From the NCBI GenBank assembly GCA_964194845.1, contig CAXMNX010000002.1, forward strand, positions 1-16,736: 16,736 bases of DNA. The letters are read 5' to 3'. Both the position numbers and the translations under genes were made by a program. Shown here piece by piece: positions 1 to 7,603 of this stretch. The DNA is from CAXMNX01 sp964194845. Its GTDB lineage: Bacteria > Pseudomonadota > Alphaproteobacteria > Rhodobacterales > Rhodobacteraceae. The first letter of the stretch is position 1. Each line of letters opens with the position of its first letter. The notes below the pieces were generated by a model. The model made no database searches and was not told the DNA's origin. It saw only the letters and a list, made by a program, of their open reading frames with translations.

Positions 1-753
1 TACGCGCTTTACCCGCATATGTCTGTCTTCGACAACATGGCCTATGGGCTGAAGATCGCGAAAGTTCCACGCGCGGAAATCGAAGAACGGGTCGCCACAG
101 CCGCGAAACTTTTGCAGCTCGAACCTTACCTCAAGCGCCGACCGCGCGAGCTTTCGGGTGGTCAGCGTCAGCGCGTCGCGATGGGGCGCGCGATTGTCAG
201 GAAACCTGCGGTTTTTCTCTTTGACGAGCCGCTGTCGAACCTGGACGCAAAGCTTCGCGTGCAGATGCGGCTTGAGATCAAGACGCTTCAGCGCGATCTG
301 GGCGTGACATCGCTTTACGTGACCCACGACCAGGTCGAAGCGATGACATTGGCCGACCGCATGATTGTCATGAATGCGGGCGTGGCGGATCAGATCGGCG
401 CGCCCTTGGATGTCTATGCAAACCCCCAGACAACCTTTGTCGCGGGCTTTATCGGGTCGCCGCCTACGAACTTTCTTGATGCTGGTCACCTTGGCCGCGG
501 ACCCGAAGGCTTTCAGATTGGCGTCCGCCCGGAACACATGACCATATCCGATACCGGCACGATTACGGGAAATGTTCTTTACGCCGAACCGCTTGGGGCC
601 GAAACGCTTGTTCATGTCCGCAGCGAAATTGGCGCGCAGATTACGGTGCGCCAGGACGGCGAAATGCCGATCCCGCCCGAGGGCGGTGCCGTCGGCCTTG
701 TCTGGAACCCATCGAACGAGATGCTTTTCGATGCGAACGGAATGAAGCAGTAG
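1..753 (+). CDS. ABC transporter ATP-binding subunit, MalK/UgpC-like (5' partial)
   Basis: ATPase subunit of an importer, probably for a sugar, polyol or glycerol-phosphate, acting on the inner face of the cytoplasmic membrane. The frame is open to the first base of the window and reads YALYPHMSVFDNMAYGLK, the Q-loop region of this family, so the ATG at 19 is internal and the Walker A part lies upstream of the window. Visible in order: signature LSGGQRQRVAMGRA, Walker B VFLFDEPLSNLDAK, H-loop YVTHDQVEAMTLADR, then a C-terminal TOBE-like region with IGVRPEHM. The MalK-type TOBE domain and LSNLDAKLR favour the carbohydrate-importer class over the amino-acid class. The stop is TAG at 751-753. 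The permease and binding-protein genes are presumably upstream; the substrate cannot be read from this part. Class is secure, substrate is not. Confidence 0.93.
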   Translation, partial: YALYPHMSVFDNMAYGLKIAKVPRAEIEERVATAAKLLQLEPYLKRRPRELSGGQRQRVAMGRAIVRKPAVFLFDEPLSNLDAKLRVQMRLEIKTLQRDLGVTSLYVTHDQVEAMTLADRMIVMNAGVADQIGAPLDVYANPQTTFVAGFIGSPPTNFLDAGHLGRGPEGFQIGVRPEHMTISDTGTITGNVLYAEPLGAETLVHVRSEIGAQITVRQDGEMPIPPEGGAVGLVWNPSNEMLFDANGMKQ

Positions 754-816
754 CTGGCGCAACCGATGCCATCTTCGGGACCGCTAAAACAATCATGGCA
801 AAATCAGATAATTGCT

Positions 817-845
817 TTGACTTCAATTTGTTCAGGATGGAAAAT
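817..845 (+). promoter_or_regulatory. possible promoter ahead of the indolepyruvate oxidoreductase genes
   Basis: The 136-base gap after the ABC gene has an AT-rich stretch with TTGACT (817-822) and, 17 bases on, GAAAAT (840-845). The -10 match is weak (4 of 6). This is only a consensus resemblance, but some promoter is expected here because the gene ahead is of unrelated function. Confidence 0.2.
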
Positions 846-889
846 TCAAACGAGCGTAGACATCGCGCGACCAATGGGGGACGCAAGAA

Positions 890-3037
890 GTGGAAGTTTC
901 GTTCTCCAAGGAGATCGAAAAGCTCAGGCTCGGTAATGCCGAGACATTTCACGGCGAGGGCATCCTTGCGGTCACGAAAGCTTTGCTTCAGTCCGGTGTA
1001 TCCTATGTCGGTGGCTATCAGGGCGCGCCCGTCTCGCATTTGATCGATGTTTTGGTTCAGGCGGCACCCGAATTGGCTGAATTGGGCGTTCACGTTGAGC
1101 CCTGCACTAATGAAGCATCCGCCGCTGCCATGCTGGGAGCGTCGATCATGTATCCGGTGCGCGGTGCCGTGACGTGGAAATCCATCGTCGGCACCAACGT
1201 GGCGGCCGACGCCTTGTCAAATCTCGCCTCGCCCGGTGTTTTGGGCGGCGCATTGATCGTCATCGGCGAAGACTACGGCGAAGGGTCTTCGGTCATTCAG
1301 GAGCGCAGCCACGCAATTGCGATGAAATCGACCTTGTGGCTGATGGATCCGCGCCCAAACCTGACCAGTATCGTCGAATGCGTCGAAAAATCCTTTGAAT
1401 TGTCAGAAGCTTCGAACACGCCGGTGATGTTGGAGCTGCGCATCCGCGCCTGCCATGTGCAGGGCAGCTTTGAGGCAAAGGACAATGTCGCCGCCAAAAT
1501 TTCTGGCAAGGCACTATTGGCTGAACCGGCGCCGCATAGTTACGAGCAACTGGCCCATCCGCCAGCCACGTTCGGGCACGAGCGGTTGAAATCTGGCGAG
1601 CGCACACAGGCGGCGCGGAAATTTATCCGTGAAAACAAGCTGAACGAAGTCTTTGACGGCACGCAACAGGATGTGGGGCTTATCGTTCAGGGCGGGCTGT
1701 ACAACGCATTGATCCGCGCACTGAGCGAACTTGGTCTCGCTGAGGGCAGCGGGAAAACCGATTTGCCAATCTTGGCGTTGAACGTGGTTTATCCGTTGGT
1801 GCCGCACGAGATCCTGGAATTTGTCAGCGACAAGCGCGCGGTTCTGGTCCTGGAGGAGGGCCAGCCTGAATATATCGAACACGAGATCGGAACGATCCTT
1901 CGGCGAGCCGGATCCGATGTCGTGCTATCGGGCAAAGACGTTTTGCCAATGGCCGGGGAATACAAAGCCGAAGTCATCGCGACGGGTCTGGGCAAGTTCC
2001 TGCGCCAGCATTTGCCGCAAACAGGCAATCAGCTTGGCGATCAAAGCTACGACGATCAGGTCGCGGACTTAAAGAAACAAGCCGCGGCTCTCCTAGGTTC
2101 ACCCGTGCCCCCACGCCCGCCCGGTTTCTGCACCGGTTGCCCCGAACGCCCCTTCTTTGCCGCGCTAAAGCTGACCGAACAGGAGATTGGCAAGGTTCAC
2201 TATTCCGCCGATATCGGCTGCCACGCATTCGCAACTTTCGCCCCTTTCAATTTCGGCAATTCCATTCTTGGATATGGCATGAGCCTGGCATCAAATGCCT
2301 CGGTCGCAAGCTTTCAGCAAAAGCGGCCCCTTGCCGTGATGGGCGATGGCGGGTTCTGGCACAACGGCCTGCTGTCGGGCGTTGCATCGCGGCTGTTGAA
2401 TGGCGGCGACGGGGTGCTGGTCATCATGAAAAACGGCTACACCTCGGCCACCGGCACGCAGGAAGTCATTTCGTCGCCAGACAAGAACCTGAAACTGGCC
2501 GCCGCCGAAAAGAGCGCGACCCACGGCGAAACCACGATCGAGGATGCACTGAAGGGCGTCGGCGTCAAATGGCTTCGCACCGTGAATACCTACAAGGTGT
2601 CCAGGATGCGCGACACGTTGCGAGAAGCGTTTGCCACCAAGTTCGATGGGCTGAAAGTCATCGTGGCCGAGGGTGAATGCCAATTGGAACGCCAGCGGCG
2701 GATCAAGCCACTTCGCGCCAAGGCCCTGAAAACCGGCAAACGGGTCATGCGGACCCGGTTCGGCGTGGACGACGACACCTGCACCGGAGATCATTCCTGC
2801 ATCCGCCTGTCGGGCTGCCCGACATTGACCGTGAAAACGTCGTCTGACCCGCTGAAAACTGACCCGGTGGCTCACGTCACAAACGGCTGCATAGGGTGCG
2901 GGCTTTGCGGCGAAGTGGCCCATGCGGCGACGCTTTGCCCGTCTTTCTGGCGGGCGGATATCGTCACGAACCCCGGCTGGCTTGACCGGGCCCGCGCAAA
3001 ATTACGCCGCGCATTGACAGGGGTGAAGGTGCCGTGA
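890..3037 (+). CDS. iorA: indolepyruvate:ferredoxin oxidoreductase, alpha subunit (TPP- and Fe-S-containing)
   Basis: Catalytic subunit that oxidatively decarboxylates aryl pyruvates (indolepyruvate, phenylpyruvate, 4-hydroxyphenylpyruvate) to aryl-acetyl-CoA, passing electrons to a ferredoxin-like acceptor in the cytoplasm. The 715-aa length fits the family. N-terminal pyrimidine-binding region with GYQGAPVSHLIDVL and the glutamate of VEPCTNEASAAAM; linker motif CTGCPER at residues 414-420; TPP/Mg site GDGG at 485-488 with Asn515 of KNGYTSATG; C-terminal ferredoxin-like region. There the second cluster site is regular (C667-x2-C670-x2-C673, then C683-P) but the first is spaced C631-x5-C637-x5-C643-P. 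The start is GTG 890, preceded by GGGGGA at 876-881; the ATG at 874 is in another frame. The stop overlaps the beta-subunit start as GTGA. The real acceptor and preferred 2-oxo acid are unknown. Confidence 0.92.
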   Translation: MEVSFSKEIEKLRLGNAETFHGEGILAVTKALLQSGVSYVGGYQGAPVSHLIDVLVQAAPELAELGVHVEPCTNEASAAAMLGASIMYPVRGAVTWKSIVGTNVAADALSNLASPGVLGGALIVIGEDYGEGSSVIQERSHAIAMKSTLWLMDPRPNLTSIVECVEKSFELSEASNTPVMLELRIRACHVQGSFEAKDNVAAKISGKALLAEPAPHSYEQLAHPPATFGHERLKSGERTQAARKFIRENKLNEVFDGTQQDVGLIVQGGLYNALIRALSELGLAEGSGKTDLPILALNVVYPLVPHEILEFVSDKRAVLVLEEGQPEYIEHEIGTILRRAGSDVVLSGKDVLPMAGEYKAEVIATGLGKFLRQHLPQTGNQLGDQSYDDQVADLKKQAAALLGSPVPPRPPGFCTGCPERPFFAALKLTEQEIGKVHYSADIGCHAFATFAPFNFGNSILGYGMSLASNASVASFQQKRPLAVMGDGGFWHNGLLSGVASRLLNGGDGVLVIMKNGYTSATGTQEVISSPDKNLKLAAAEKSATHGETTIEDALKGVGVKWLRTVNTYKVSRMRDTLREAFATKFDGLKVIVAEGECQLERQRRIKPLRAKALKTGKRVMRTRFGVDDDTCTGDHSCIRLSGCPTLTVKTSSDPLKTDPVAHVTNGCIGCGLCGEVAHAATLCPSFWRADIVTNPGWLDRARAKLRRALTGVKVP

Positions 3038-4554
3038 ATGCGCCCAACACCCATCGACCATTCAGCATCCTTGTCGCGGCACTTGGCGGTGAAGGCGGCG
3101 GCATGTTGATGAACTGGATCGTCTCCGCGGCACGCACGGCAGGTCACGAAGTTCAGGCAACTTCGGTCCCCGGTGTCGCCCAGCGAACCGGTTCGACCAG
3201 TTATTATATTGAGGTCGGCGCGCGATCCAAGGCGCCGCAAAGCGTGCTTAGCCTTATGCCAATGCCTGCGCGTGTCGATGTTGTTTTGTCGAGCGAGTTG
3301 GTTGAGACCGCCCGCGTCATCGCCGCAGGCTTTGTCTCGCCCGACCGCACGACGCTTGTGTCGTCAACCACGCGCGTGTTGTCGACGGCAGAAAAGATTA
3401 ACCTGGGCGACGGGCGCTATTCCACGGAGAATATCCGAACCGCAGCAGAGAAAATGTCGAGGCAGCATTTCCTTTTGGATCTGGGGCAGCTCGCTGCGGA
3501 CAACGGCACCTTCGTCAGCGCGACAATGTTTGGTGCTTTGGCGGGCAGCGGAACCCTGCCTTGGCCGAACGAGATTTCGCGCAGTGTGTTGACGGATGAC
3601 CGGTCGAAAGCAGGCTTTGATGCAGCCCTTGCAGCGGTCGAAGCGATCAGATCGGGCAGTGATCCGGTCAAGGCAGATAAACCTGCCCCGAAGCCAATCC
3701 ATCAACCGGCGGAAATCGACGGCCTTCCGAACGGATTGCGCGACGTTGTAGCGCTTGGATTTGCCCGGACCACCGATTATCAAGACGCCGCGTATGGTCA
3801 ATCCTATCTTGAACGCACGGCGTCCCTGATCGAAGCCGCCGATCTGTCGGACCACCGCTCGCGACACGCGGTCACCGAAGCCTGCCGCCGACTTGCCTTG
3901 TGGATGGCGTATGAAGACATCGCGCGTGTGGCGGATCTGAAATCCCGGCCGGAGCGATTTCAGCGCATCCGTGATGAAGTGCAGCTGGAGCCCGGACAAA
4001 CGATTACCGTCACCGAATACATGAAGCCACGCGCGGAAGAGGTTGCCGATATATTGCCTGCAAAGGCAGGCGCGTGGGTCATGCGACGCGCCCTTCGCGG
4101 TGGGTGGTTTCCGCTTTTGGGGCGCGGCATCCATATCCGCTCAAACGGCGTTCTTGGCTACCGCGTGCTGCGGCTCGCGGGCTTGCTTCGGCGCATCCGC
4201 CGTCGATCTTACCGGTTCAGGCACGAACAAGCCGTAATCGAGGACTGGCTGACCGCCATGCAATCGGCGCTTCCGCGATCAAGCGAATTTGCCGCGGCGC
4301 TGGCTGAATTGCCGCGCCTGTTGAAGGGGTATTCAGACACATTGATGCGTGGAAAAGCTGCTTATCGGCGGATCGTGTCAAGCGTCGTTCAGCCAGCCAT
4401 CGCGACTGGCACCGAGGCCGACAATGCCGCCACTTTGCGCGCCACCATCGGCGCGGCATTGGCCGACGACACGCACGAGAAACTTGATGCCGCGTTGAGC
4501 GGACGTGCACACGAACCTGCAGTTCCGAACCTGAGGTCACCGGCAAACGCCTGA
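3034..4554 (+). CDS. iorB: indolepyruvate oxidoreductase subunit beta, long form with C-terminal extension
   Basis: Partner of the preceding alpha subunit. Residues about 8-195 form the 2-oxoacid:acceptor oxidoreductase gamma-type domain: glycine-rich ALGGEGGGMLMNWIV, then SVPGVAQRTGSTSYY and a long LSSELVETARVI segment. Residues about 230-495 are an additional region typical of beta subunits in aerobic proteobacteria and, as I recall, related to DUF6537. It contains TEYMKPRAEEVADILPAK around residue 328 and is very arginine-rich near residues 350-395. Archaeal beta subunits are only about 200 aa, so this 506-aa form is more than double. The GTG start at 3034 overlaps the alpha stop by 4 bases, with AGGGGTGAAGG just upstream, so translation is probably coupled. 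The role of the extension is unknown. Confidence 0.88.
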   Translation: MNAPNTHRPFSILVAALGGEGGGMLMNWIVSAARTAGHEVQATSVPGVAQRTGSTSYYIEVGARSKAPQSVLSLMPMPARVDVVLSSELVETARVIAAGFVSPDRTTLVSSTTRVLSTAEKINLGDGRYSTENIRTAAEKMSRQHFLLDLGQLAADNGTFVSATMFGALAGSGTLPWPNEISRSVLTDDRSKAGFDAALAAVEAIRSGSDPVKADKPAPKPIHQPAEIDGLPNGLRDVVALGFARTTDYQDAAYGQSYLERTASLIEAADLSDHRSRHAVTEACRRLALWMAYEDIARVADLKSRPERFQRIRDEVQLEPGQTITVTEYMKPRAEEVADILPAKAGAWVMRRALRGGWFPLLGRGIHIRSNGVLGYRVLRLAGLLRRIRRRSYRFRHEQAVIEDWLTAMQSALPRSSEFAAALAELPRLLKGYSDTLMRGKAAYRRIVSSVVQPAIATGTEADNAATLRATIGAALADDTHEKLDAALSGRAHEPAVPNLRSPANA

Positions 4555-4642
4555 GGCGCGGTTCGATATAAAATTCCGTGCGACGCCCAACAATGGATTA
4601 GGCGCGCGCGGCGGGTTCGACTACAAAGATAATAGGTCATCA

Positions 4643-4648
4643 GGGAGG
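4643..4648 (+). promoter_or_regulatory. strong ribosome binding site of dctP
   Basis: GGGAGG lies 6 bases before the ATG at 4655. It is the best Shine-Dalgarno sequence on the plus strand of this block and fixes the start of the secreted binding protein. It fits the usual need for far more binding protein than permease. Confidence 0.75.
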
Positions 4649-4654
4649 ACGCAC

Positions 4655-5701
4655 ATGACAATCTTAAGGAAAACAGGCGCATTCGCTTTGGGCATTGCAC
4701 TTGCCGTGGCAAGCACTTCCGCCGCGTTTGCCCAAGAATTTGAACTCAAACTTCACCATTTCCTAAGCCCGAAGGCGCCAGCCCATACCAAGATGCTGGT
4801 ACCCTGGGCAGAGCGGATCATGGAGGCATCGGACGGGCGGATAAAGATCGAAATTTTCCCTTCGATGACGCTTGGCGGCAAACCACCGCAGTTGCCGCGT
4901 CAGGTTCGTGACGGTGTTGTTGACATGGCGTGGATCGTCAATGCCTACGCCGCAGGCGCGTTCCCGCGCACCGAGGTATTTGAATTGCCCGGCGTTCACC
5001 AGGGCGACAGCGGAGCGGTGAACAAAGCCATGCAGGCGATGTATGACGACGAGCTTAGCAAGGATTTCGAGGGCCTCAGGGCATTGTTCCAGCACGTGCA
5101 TGGCGGTCAGGCGATCCACATGGCAACGACGGAAGTTCGCTCGCCTGCCGATCTCAAGGGCATGAAGATCCGCATCCCCTCGCGCACCGGGTCGTGGGTG
5201 GTCGAAGCGCTTGGTGCAAATCCGGTAAAAACCTCGGTCGGCGAGATCCCCGTTGCCTTGTCCAAGAAGGTCATCGACGGCGCTTTGATCCCGTTTGAGA
5301 TTATTCCGCCGCTGAAGATCCACGAGCAGACGGAGTATCAGATCGAAGGCCCCGGCGGTAAGCGGCTTGGCACGACATCCTTCTCGGTCATCATCAACGA
5401 AGGTCGCTGGAACGGTATGCCCGCCGACATCCAGCAGATATTCCTCGATAATTCCGGCGCAGCCTGGCACGCCGAGGTCGGCGCGATCTGGGATGGGTCA
5501 GAGGCCGGTGGACTGAAGGTGGCAACGAGTTCCGGCAATACCCACATTCAACTTTCGGCCGAAGAATGGGCGCCATTCGAAGACGCTGTCGCACCGGTCG
5601 TTGACCGCTGGATTGCCGAAATGACCGAAAAGGGCATCGACGGACAGGCGCTCTATGACCAGGCTGTTCAGCTTGTGAGCGACAACATGCCCACCAACTA
5701 G
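4655..5701 (+). CDS. dctP: TRAP transporter solute-binding protein, DctP family
   Basis: Periplasmic receptor of a tripartite ATP-independent transporter, delivering a carboxylate-type ligand to the DctQM membrane subunits. Residues 1-26 are a clear Sec signal peptide: basic MTILRKTG, hydrophobic core, cleavage after AFA. The mature part begins with EFELKLHHF. Family features follow: SDGRIKIEIFPSMTLGG, GVVDMAWI, then MKIRIPSRT, which carries the arginine that normally binds the ligand carboxylate, and VALSKKVIDGA. Length 348 aa is normal. The 100-base gap upstream leaves room for a promoter, but I see no convincing one. Followed after 3 bases by dctQ. The nearby oxidoreductase genes hint at an aromatic or 2-oxo acid ligand; that is inference only. 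Confidence 0.95.
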   Translation: MTILRKTGAFALGIALAVASTSAAFAQEFELKLHHFLSPKAPAHTKMLVPWAERIMEASDGRIKIEIFPSMTLGGKPPQLPRQVRDGVVDMAWIVNAYAAGAFPRTEVFELPGVHQGDSGAVNKAMQAMYDDELSKDFEGLRALFQHVHGGQAIHMATTEVRSPADLKGMKIRIPSRTGSWVVEALGANPVKTSVGEIPVALSKKVIDGALIPFEIIPPLKIHEQTEYQIEGPGGKRLGTTSFSVIINEGRWNGMPADIQQIFLDNSGAAWHAEVGAIWDGSEAGGLKVATSSGNTHIQLSAEEWAPFEDAVAPVVDRWIAEMTEKGIDGQALYDQAVQLVSDNMPTN

Positions 5702-5704
5702 TCG

Positions 5705-6226
5705 ATGCAATCAGGTGCATTTGAAACTTGGGCAAGGCCGCTTGGCCTTGCCCGAAGCGTTATTGTGGGCTGGGCATTGATCGGTGGGATATTTCTGATC
5801 GGTGTCGTTCTGATCAACACCTGGTCGATCGTTGCCAGTGCGCTGGTAAATCGCCCGTTCCCCGGTGATTTTGAACTGACGGAAATGGGAACGGCCATCG
5901 CGGCGTTTTGTTTTTTGCCTTACTGCCAACTTGTCGGGGCCAATGTGTCGGCAGATATTTTTACGATGCGCGCAGGGCCGCGCTCGGTCGCAGTGATGTC
6001 GGTATTCGCAGGTCTGGTTGCCCTTCTTTTTGCGGCGATATTGCTCTGGCGAATGAGCGCTGGAATACTGGATTATCGCAGATATGAGGAATTCACCGGA
6101 ATCCTGGAAATTCCGATCTGGTGGGCCTTCGTCCCGGCCCTGATATCGCTGGCCTTGTTGTTGCTTGCCTCGATAATCACGTTTTCTCAAGCGCTTAGTC
6201 AGCTTCTGGCCAGAAAGCCGTCCTAG
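5705..6226 (+). CDS. dctQ: TRAP transporter small permease, DctQ family
   Basis: Small membrane subunit linking the binding protein to the DctM channel. The 173-aa protein shows four hydrophobic segments, roughly residues 17-38 (VIVGWALIGGIFLIGVVLI), 56-75, 93-118 (SVFAGLVALLFAAILLW) and 137-163. ELTEMGTAIAAFCFLPYCQ and the following GANVSADIFT resemble the conserved first half of DctQ proteins. The ATG at 5705 is 3 bases after the dctP stop and has no recognisable Shine-Dalgarno sequence, so translation probably depends on ribosomes ending dctP. The small subunit is the least conserved of the three, so family assignment rests partly on its place between dctP and dctM. Confidence 0.9.
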   Translation: MQSGAFETWARPLGLARSVIVGWALIGGIFLIGVVLINTWSIVASALVNRPFPGDFELTEMGTAIAAFCFLPYCQLVGANVSADIFTMRAGPRSVAVMSVFAGLVALLFAAILLWRMSAGILDYRRYEEFTGILEIPIWWAFVPALISLALLLLASIITFSQALSQLLARKPS

Positions 6227-6229
6227 GAC

Positions 6230-7585
6230 ATGGAAAGTATCACCATCGGCCTATTGGGACTGGGCGTTCTTATCTTTCTGATCGCGATCCGGCTGCCCAT
6301 CGCCTATGCGATGATCGCGGTTGGCGGGGTCGGAATTGCGCTTCTGAGCGGCCCGCTCATCGTTCTGAGCCAACTCAAAGACCTCGCCTATGGGCAGTTC
6401 TCGATTTATGATTTGTCCGTCGTGCCGCTTTTCGTCCTGATGGGGGCAATCGCGTCCCGCATCGGGTTAAGTGCTGATCTGTTTCGCGCCGCAAATGCCT
6501 GGCTTGGATGGATGCGCGGCGGCGTGGCAATGTCCGCCATTGCGGCCTGCGCGGGATTTGGCGCGGTGTGCGGGTCGTCGCTTGCGACCGCATCAACTAT
6601 GGGGCGCGTGGCACTGCCCGAGCTGAAGCGCTACAAATATTCGCCACGCCTGGCCACCGGCACCATAGCTGCGGGCGGGGTTCTGGGCATTTTGATCCCG
6701 CCGTCGGTCGTGCTGATCATCTATTCGATCATTGTCGAGGCAAACGTGGTCACCATGTTTATGGCAGCCCTGATCCCCGGCCTGATCGCTGTCCTGTTCT
6801 TTATTCTGACTATTTGGATCTATGTTCTGATCTGGCCGAGCTCTGGCCCCCCCGGCGAACGCGCATCGGGCCAGGAAATTATATCAGCGACGCTGAATGT
6901 CCTGCCCGTTGGTGCGGTCTTTGGCGTGGTAATTGGCGGCATCTATTTTGGGTTTTTCAACCCGACCCCGGCTGCATCCTTCGGCGTGGTCATGGTCGCG
7001 CTTTTCGGGCTTGTTCGCGGAAAGATGTCGCTCTCGATCATTCGCGAGGCCTTGCTTGAAACCGCGCGAACGGCTGGCATGATCTATCTGATCCTGCTCG
7101 GGGCAGAGCTGCTGAAGATATTCATGTCGCGCGGTGGCGTGCCACAGGCGATGGCCGAATGGATGGCGACGACCGGGCTTGCGCCCATGTCATCGTTGCT
7201 GATCCTGCTGCTGGCCTTAGTGATCCTGGGATGCGTGATGGACAGTCTTTCGATGATCCTTCTGGCAATCCCGTTTTTCTGGCCGGTCCTTGTCGAACTG
7301 AACGGCGGCGATTTCGGGACGGCTGACTTGTCACCGTTTGGGATGTCGACCGAGGACATGAAAATTTGGTTTGGAATACTTGCCTTGATTGTCGTCGAAC
7401 TCGGCTTAATCACACCTCCGGTCGGAATGAATGTTTTTATCATTTCGGCGCAGGCGCCAGACGTCCCGATGCGCGACACTTTTCTGGGTGTGGCGCCGTT
7501 TTTCCTCGCCGAGATGCTTCGCGTCGCAGTTCTGATTGCATTTCCCGCTTTAACGCTTTGGCTTCCCAGGCTTTTGTCGGGATAG
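6230..7585 (+). CDS. dctM: TRAP transporter large permease, DctM family
   Basis: Ion-coupled channel subunit of the TRAP system, expected to import the DctP-bound substrate using a sodium gradient. The protein is 451 aa and hydrophobic throughout, with about 11-12 membrane segments. Family hallmarks: SVVPLFVLMGAIASRIG, the glycine/alanine-rich CAGFGAVCGSSLATASTMG, GGVLGILIPPSVVLIIY with the paired prolines, and near the C-terminus ELGLITPPVGMNVF. It starts 3 bases after dctQ, with AGGAC directly before the ATG. It ends 18 bases before the convergent stop of the FadN-like gene. No hairpin terminator is visible in that gap, so read-through antisense to the opposing operon is possible. Confidence 0.95.
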   Translation: MESITIGLLGLGVLIFLIAIRLPIAYAMIAVGGVGIALLSGPLIVLSQLKDLAYGQFSIYDLSVVPLFVLMGAIASRIGLSADLFRAANAWLGWMRGGVAMSAIAACAGFGAVCGSSLATASTMGRVALPELKRYKYSPRLATGTIAAGGVLGILIPPSVVLIIYSIIVEANVVTMFMAALIPGLIAVLFFILTIWIYVLIWPSSGPPGERASGQEIISATLNVLPVGAVFGVVIGGIYFGFFNPTPAASFGVVMVALFGLVRGKMSLSIIREALLETARTAGMIYLILLGAELLKIFMSRGGVPQAMAEWMATTGLAPMSSLLILLLALVILGCVMDSLSMILLAIPFFWPVLVELNGGDFGTADLSPFGMSTEDMKIWFGILALIVVELGLITPPVGMNVFIISAQAPDVPMRDTFLGVAPFFLAEMLRVAVLIAFPALTLWLPRLLSG

Positions 7586-7603
7586 CCTGGTCTGATACAG
7601 TTG

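Noticed and set aside
3364..4134. 256-codon minus-strand open frame
   Set aside because: Antisense to iorB, without a ribosome site or recognisable motif; the plus-strand gene explains the region.
7586..7603. bidirectional terminator between the convergent dctM and FadN-like genes
   Set aside because: Only 18 bases separate the stops and no inverted repeat is visible there.
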